Shown piece after piece: positions 59,532 to 64,000 of a stretch of 64,000 nucleotides of DNA. Source of the DNA: Tribonema minus (taxonomy: Eukaryota; Sar; Xanthophyceae; Tribonematales; Tribonemataceae); NCBI GenBank assembly GCA_017506865.1, contig JAFCMP010000390.1, positions 868,001 to 932,000 on the forward strand. Reading direction: 5' to 3'. The stretch's first letter is position 1, and the number at the start of each line of letters is the position of its first letter. Below the pieces are notes generated by a model that searched no databases, was not told the origin of the DNA, and saw only the letters and a program-made list of their open reading frames with translations. The translations under genes and the position numbers were made by a program.

Positions 59532-62500
59532 ATGAGCATCCAGGGAGGGAACTACAGGCTAAAACGGATTGAATTTGACGGCGCTCGGCGGCCTGTGCTA
59601 TGTCAGAACGAGGGCGGGCCGTGCCCGCTTCTTGCTATCCTCAACGTGCTACTTCTGCGGGGCTCTGTACAGCTGCATCCCGACTACAGCGAAGTAGGGT
59701 TGCATCAGCTGGTGCAGCTGCTGGCAGGTCACTTGTTGGAGCTGTCCGCCAGGCACAGCGAGCCCGCTCAGGCGGTGAATTTCCAGCAGCAGGTCAGCAC
59801 TAGCCTGCTTTAATCACCGCTGCAATTTTTTGTGCATGTTATGTTCTTGGTAAGCTGTGGTGCAGCAGCTGCTTTCCTGGCGTCATCAATGCTGTTTTCG
59901 GTTCAAATGTTGCTGCTGGTGCTTGTTTCTCACATGATGAAGCCACGCTTCAGCAGGGTACATGCCAATCCGAGTTCGCGCTTCCGGATTCATTTCTACG
60001 AATTTGCCCCCTCATCACCACCATCATCGTCTGATTTTGCTGCAACAGCTGCATGGCGTCATGGAGTTACTACCCAGGCTTCAGTACGGCCTGGATGTCA
60101 ATGTCAAGTTTCTGGATCCCCAGGGCTTCGAGTTCACCAAGGAGCTGTCCACCTTTGACCTCACCGAGGTCACCCTGTTTCACGGCTGGCTCATAGACCC
60201 GCAGGACGCGCACATGATGGAGGCGGTAGGTTCCCTTAGCTACAACCAACTCGTTGAAATTCTAGTGGAGTACAGAGCAGCGTTGCATGATCTGGAGACA
60301 GATCCACACAAGGCGCCGCTGGCGTCTGTCGCAGTTGAAGTTGCTGCCGCACCAGCTCCCGCTGCAGACGCCGTGCAGAGCGGCACTGCTGCCGCCAGCA
60401 CCGAAGCAGCTTCAGCTTTTGTGCCTGCAGAGCCTCCGCCATCGGAGAGCAGCAGCTCTGCTCAGCCAGTGCCGCAGCTGCCCGCAGTTGAGCCAGCAGA
60501 CGCGGAGCAGCCGACGGGAGCAGGCGCTATGGACACCTCCGCTGACGACGCCGCGCAGTCGCCGCCACGCTCAGAGGCCGTCGAAGCCGCTGAGGCGTTG
60601 ATCGCGGATGTGGTGGCGGCTGCCACAGGCGCGCGCGCGGGCGCCGCCGCTGCGGGCGACACCGCAGCAGACGCTGCAGCAGGCAGCGCGCCGGCGGAAG
60701 CAGCAGCGGAGCCCCCCTCCGCTCCAGTCGGCGCAGCCGCAGACACTCTGCTTGGCGTGCCCGCCGTCGCTCTCACGGCGGCCGTCGGCGACCGTGACGC
60801 GGCGCAGGCGGGGGAGCCGCCGGAAGGGGCAGCAGCGATGACGGATGAATCGGCAGATGCGGACACCACAGCAGCTGCTGGTGCGGAGAGGGTGTTGATG
60901 GAGGTGGAGGATGTGGCGGCCGCAGCAGCAGCGGCGCCACTGGCTGCGGCGGCGGCGGCGGTGCGCGGTGAGGTCGCGGAGCGGCAAGAGCGGGCGCGCG
61001 TGGAGCGGCTGGAGCAGCTGCTGAGCAGGGGCGCCGCCATCGATCACTTTCTGGCGGACACGGCGACGCAATTAACGTGGGTGCCCATAACCATGGCCAT
61101 CGGCAATGATTTTATCACTGATCACAATTCAAATGAGATTTGTGAGGCAACTGGCTAAGTACAGCACTGTGTACATAAGGAGTTGAAGCTTCCTAGGTAG
61201 TGGGGTCGCGCTACAGGGCATCAGATCACACCTGGTGCAGTCGTCAATGCCACAGTTGAAGTCGAGCACAACGGTGCGCGTTTTCAACACCAACAGAACG
61301 TATGCGGAGGCCATGGCTATCAGCGCGTTGGTGATGATGTGCAAAGTTGTGCTGTGGCAGTGCGCTGTCCATCGGCGCTGTTGAAGTTGAGTTGAGCACA
61401 AGATGGGGCCAAATGACTTTGCAAAACCATGCAGCCCTCTCTCAGTCATCACTCAAGAGGGCTGACATCTGGGACTGCCACTCCTACGCCTACGCTCTGT
61501 AGTGCAAGACACAGTAATCTTGGCAGAGAATTCGTAGCAGCAGGCTCAAAAGATGTACAACAGGCTTGGGTTTCCAGCACCTCTTCACCAGACAAGCAGG
61601 AAAATGATTTTTCCTGAGATGGTGAAGAATTGAATGTATGTGCCAGATATCTGTGCCAGGAGTATTGACCCCCACAGAAGCTACCACAGGATGCCCTTGT
61701 GGCTTCAAAAGGCTGTTGTTGTGGCACGGTGATGTTACCAGCGCATTGATGTTTTGAACTTCGTCATGTTGAACTTGCACCTGCGGACTCCTGTCTTGGC
61801 AAGGCATGCAGAGAAGGAGACGGCTACCTGACTGGATAGGCATCTACGAATCAAATCTGCCTACGTTTGCCTACCACCCTCGACCCTGGCGGGGCATGGG
61901 TAGGCTCCGCAATGCAGTGCTTTCTTTATGTCCTTCAAATACGCCATGACGCCAGATACACAGAAGGCAGCAGACAACCAGGAGTGCAGGAGTTCAATGT
62001 ACTGGGTTGTTGCGAGACGGGTTTACGCAGATTCACTCACACACACCCTGCCGCTGTTACAAACGTGAGGAGACACAGAGAAGGCCGGTTCCGACCTTGC
62101 ACAGCTCATGCATACTTCGCACACCACCAACCAAGGGGCTGCCTCAGATGCTGGGCACTGTGCTTTATTCTGACTCTGTGGCCGTAACCGCCACCTGCGC
62201 CCACGATACATACCCCTGCAGGTACCACGGCCTGGCACGGCTGCACGCGGAGGTGCCGGAGGGCTCCCTGTGCGTCTTCTTCCGCAACAACCACTTCAGC
62301 ACCATGCACAAGCACCACGGCAAGTTGTACCTGCTGGTGACGGACTACGGCTACGCAAATCAGCCAACGGCCGTGTGGGAGAAGCTGGACGCCATCGACG
62401 GTGAGCGCTGCTGCGTGCTCAGTCTTCGAGGGACTTGACTGTGTGCGAGAAGATACTGTGCAGGCTGCCTGGTTACGGGGCAGAGACTTGAGGCGGGCTC

Positions 62501-63835
62501 ATTGAGCAACTCATGAGCCGTTGACGTCACACTTCAAGAGTTGTTGACAGCAGCGGGGCGCCCTGTCACTGCGCCCTGTCACTGCGCCACCAACGCACTG
62601 AGCGCGTGCGCTGCTCATGACCATAGCAGGGGCCGCATCAGCCGCTGCGCGTCAGCGACGCCCATGAGCCGCGGCGCTGCTTTGCTGACTCTGGGGACCA
62701 TATGCTTCTCGTACAGTCGCCGCGCTTTGGTTAACTTTGTGTATCGCCAGGCTTGCCACTTGCCTAGCCCATTTGGTTTCACATACATGTGCGCAGCGTG
62801 TGTTGGCTCTGCTTGCACAGTAGGGTGGCCTGCAGAGGGGACCTCTGGTTGCTTGATTCTTGTAAGCTGACGTGGCACCTGTCACCATCTATGTCAACAC
62901 TGTCACAGGTGACACGGTGCTGGTGAATGCATTCTTTGAGGAGCGCAACCGGCCGCGCTCGCCGCCGGCGCCATCAGAGGAGGGCGGCGCGGATCCAGAC
63001 CACCTTCTCGCCTTGCAGCTGCAGCAGGTAGGCACTGACACCCGCCGATGCTGCAATCATGTCTGTGCGTGAGCGCACAGGCAGACATGTTGGTTGTGGA
63101 CATGCACACGCAGCAAGGATGCGAAAATGCGCAGTCATGGGCTCAGTGTTCAATGTACGTGGCACCCGTAAGGACGTGCACTGCAGTTTGTGAGACGCAA
63201 GCGGTGCGGATCTGCCCTGCAGCCCTCAGCGGCCGTGGAAGGCAGCGCATGCGCACACAGGCAGCCCAGCCCAGCACGCTTCCCTGAATGCGCATGCGGC
63301 GGTTGAACTGCTGAGCACGGCCTGATGACTCAGCATGCGCGCCGCGACCGACGAGTCACAGCCGCCGATAGCGGTCCAACGCGCGCGCGGCCGGTGCTCA
63401 CCCCTTCTGCTCTCCGCCACGCCGCCGCCCCCGCCGCGCGCGCGCGCGTAGGCGGACAGCGCGACGGACCAGCTGCGGCCGCGCGCGCGCTCGCCGCCGC
63501 AGGCCACAGCGCCGCCCGCGCCGCTCGCCGCCGCCGCTGCCGCTGGCGTCGCGCTCAGCGACGAGGAGCTTGCACGCGCGCTGCACGCGGAGGAGCAGCT
63601 GGCGGCGGCGCGGCACGCGTCGGCAACGCCTGCGGCGGCGGCGGCGCAGCGCGTGGACACGAGCGGCGACGCCGCGCTCGCGCGCGCGCTGTACGAGGAC
63701 GAGCAGCGCAGGGGGTCAGGGGGGGGCGGGGGGGGAAGGGGGGGGAGGGGGCGCGCCGTCCCTGGCGAGAGCCGGCACCACCGCCAGAGCAGCAGTGCCG
63801 GGTCCGGGACGGGGTCGTCGTGTTGTGTGCAGTAG
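59532..63835 (+). CDS. MINDY-family deubiquitinase (Lys48-linkage type)
   Basis: Exons are 59532-59792, 60049-61076, 62222-62400, 62909-63027 and 63452-63835 (TAG), giving 656 residues; an upstream in-frame ATG at 59487 would add 15. The catalytic core matches MINDY-1/2 (FAM63): QNEGGPCPLLAILNVLLLRG carries the oxyanion Gln25 and nucleophile Cys31. LQYGLDVNVKF, then LFHGWLIDPQ and VGSLSYNQLVE, follow. FFRNNHFSTM has the catalytic His454, and KLYLLVTDYGY comes next. The join TQLT|YHGL reproduces the family. Between the two catalytic halves is an insertion of about 200 residues, Ala/Pro/Glu-rich. The C-terminal part has three ubiquitin-interacting-like helices: LLALQLQQ, DEELARALHAEEQL and DAALARALYEDEQRR. 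The protein ends in CCVQ, a possible CaaX prenylation box. MINDY enzymes trim Lys48-linked ubiquitin chains. The start at 59532 is chosen because the core begins directly after it. Confidence 0.9.
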
Positions 63836-64000
63836 CGGATCGGCAGGGTAGGAGGACGTGACTGGATGGCCATGTTTGTCGTCGTACATGAGTCGTGGTG
63901 CGGTAAACCTGTCGACAGATGGCTGGGCAGACGATGTGTGTGTTTGGCGGAGCCTACCGCCACTGTATGCGCCCATGTGCGTGCCTGGAGCGAGCCTGGC
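63836..64000. other. Downstream flank of the MINDY gene
   Basis: The last 165 bp hold the beginning of the MINDY 3' UTR. No further gene can be recognised. Confidence 0.5.

Noticed and set aside
63226-63963. Long minus-strand open frame opposite the last MINDY exon
   Set aside because: It is a GC-rich antisense shadow of a real exon with clear UIM-like motifs; its protein is low complexity.

Overview
The window is nuclear DNA from a GC-rich unicellular eukaryote, most likely an alga. The genes are broken into many GT-AG introns. Exons are far more GC-rich than introns and spacers, often with long alanine, glycine or glutamine runs. Many 3' splice sites follow long homopolymer C tracts. There are no operons, ribosome binding sites or tRNA/rRNA genes. 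The DEK and thiamin-phosphatase-type HAD genes look plant- or green-alga-like. The short telomere-like repeats are TTAGGG, not the land-plant TTTAGGG. A green alga fits best, but a haptophyte-like alga is not excluded.

Layout, left to right. 1-742: probable last exon of an unknown + gene cut by the window edge. 1838-7027 (-): nine-exon gene for a DEK-domain protein that also carries an HMG box. 7952-11509 (-): secreted or ER-type short-chain dehydrogenase/reductase, whose first intron is a tandem copy of its first exon. 11655-15107 (+): major facilitator transporter, divergent from the SDR. 16056-16283 (-): Tim10-type small Tim. 17504-35043 (+): 27-exon, 17.5-kb gene for a coiled-coil protein of about 2,311 residues. 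35641-38270 (-): HAD phosphatase like the HAD half of plant thiamin-monophosphate phosphatase TH2. 38370-46583 (+): TPR protein of about 1,035 residues with a Tom70-like C-terminal part; one intron holds a MITE. 47697-56975 (-): mitochondrial elongation factor G, 12 exons. 58658-59424 (-): small membrane protein, probably ATP synthase subunit f. 59532-63835 (+): MINDY-family deubiquitinase.

Gene order is largely divergent and convergent pairs. Three divergent pairs (SDR/MFS, HAD/TPR, ATP-synthase-f/MINDY) have only about 60-150 bp between start codons and probably share promoters. Four products point to mitochondria (Tim10, Tom70-like TPR protein, EF-G, ATP synthase f), but they are interspersed with unrelated genes. 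Exon joins were made by eye: I required continuous reading frame, GT/GC-AG borders and family conservation. They are firm for EF-G, MINDY, DEK, HAD and SDR, good for MFS and the coiled-coil gene, and less certain at the N-terminus of the TPR gene.

The most unusual observations are an intron that appears to have arisen by tandem duplication of an exon, the DEK plus HMG-box architecture with a 22-nt microexon, TTAGGG tracts inside introns always G-rich on the sense strand, a TA-flanked foldback MITE, and a MINDY enzyme with a large insertion between its catalytic Cys and His and a CaaX-like C-terminus.
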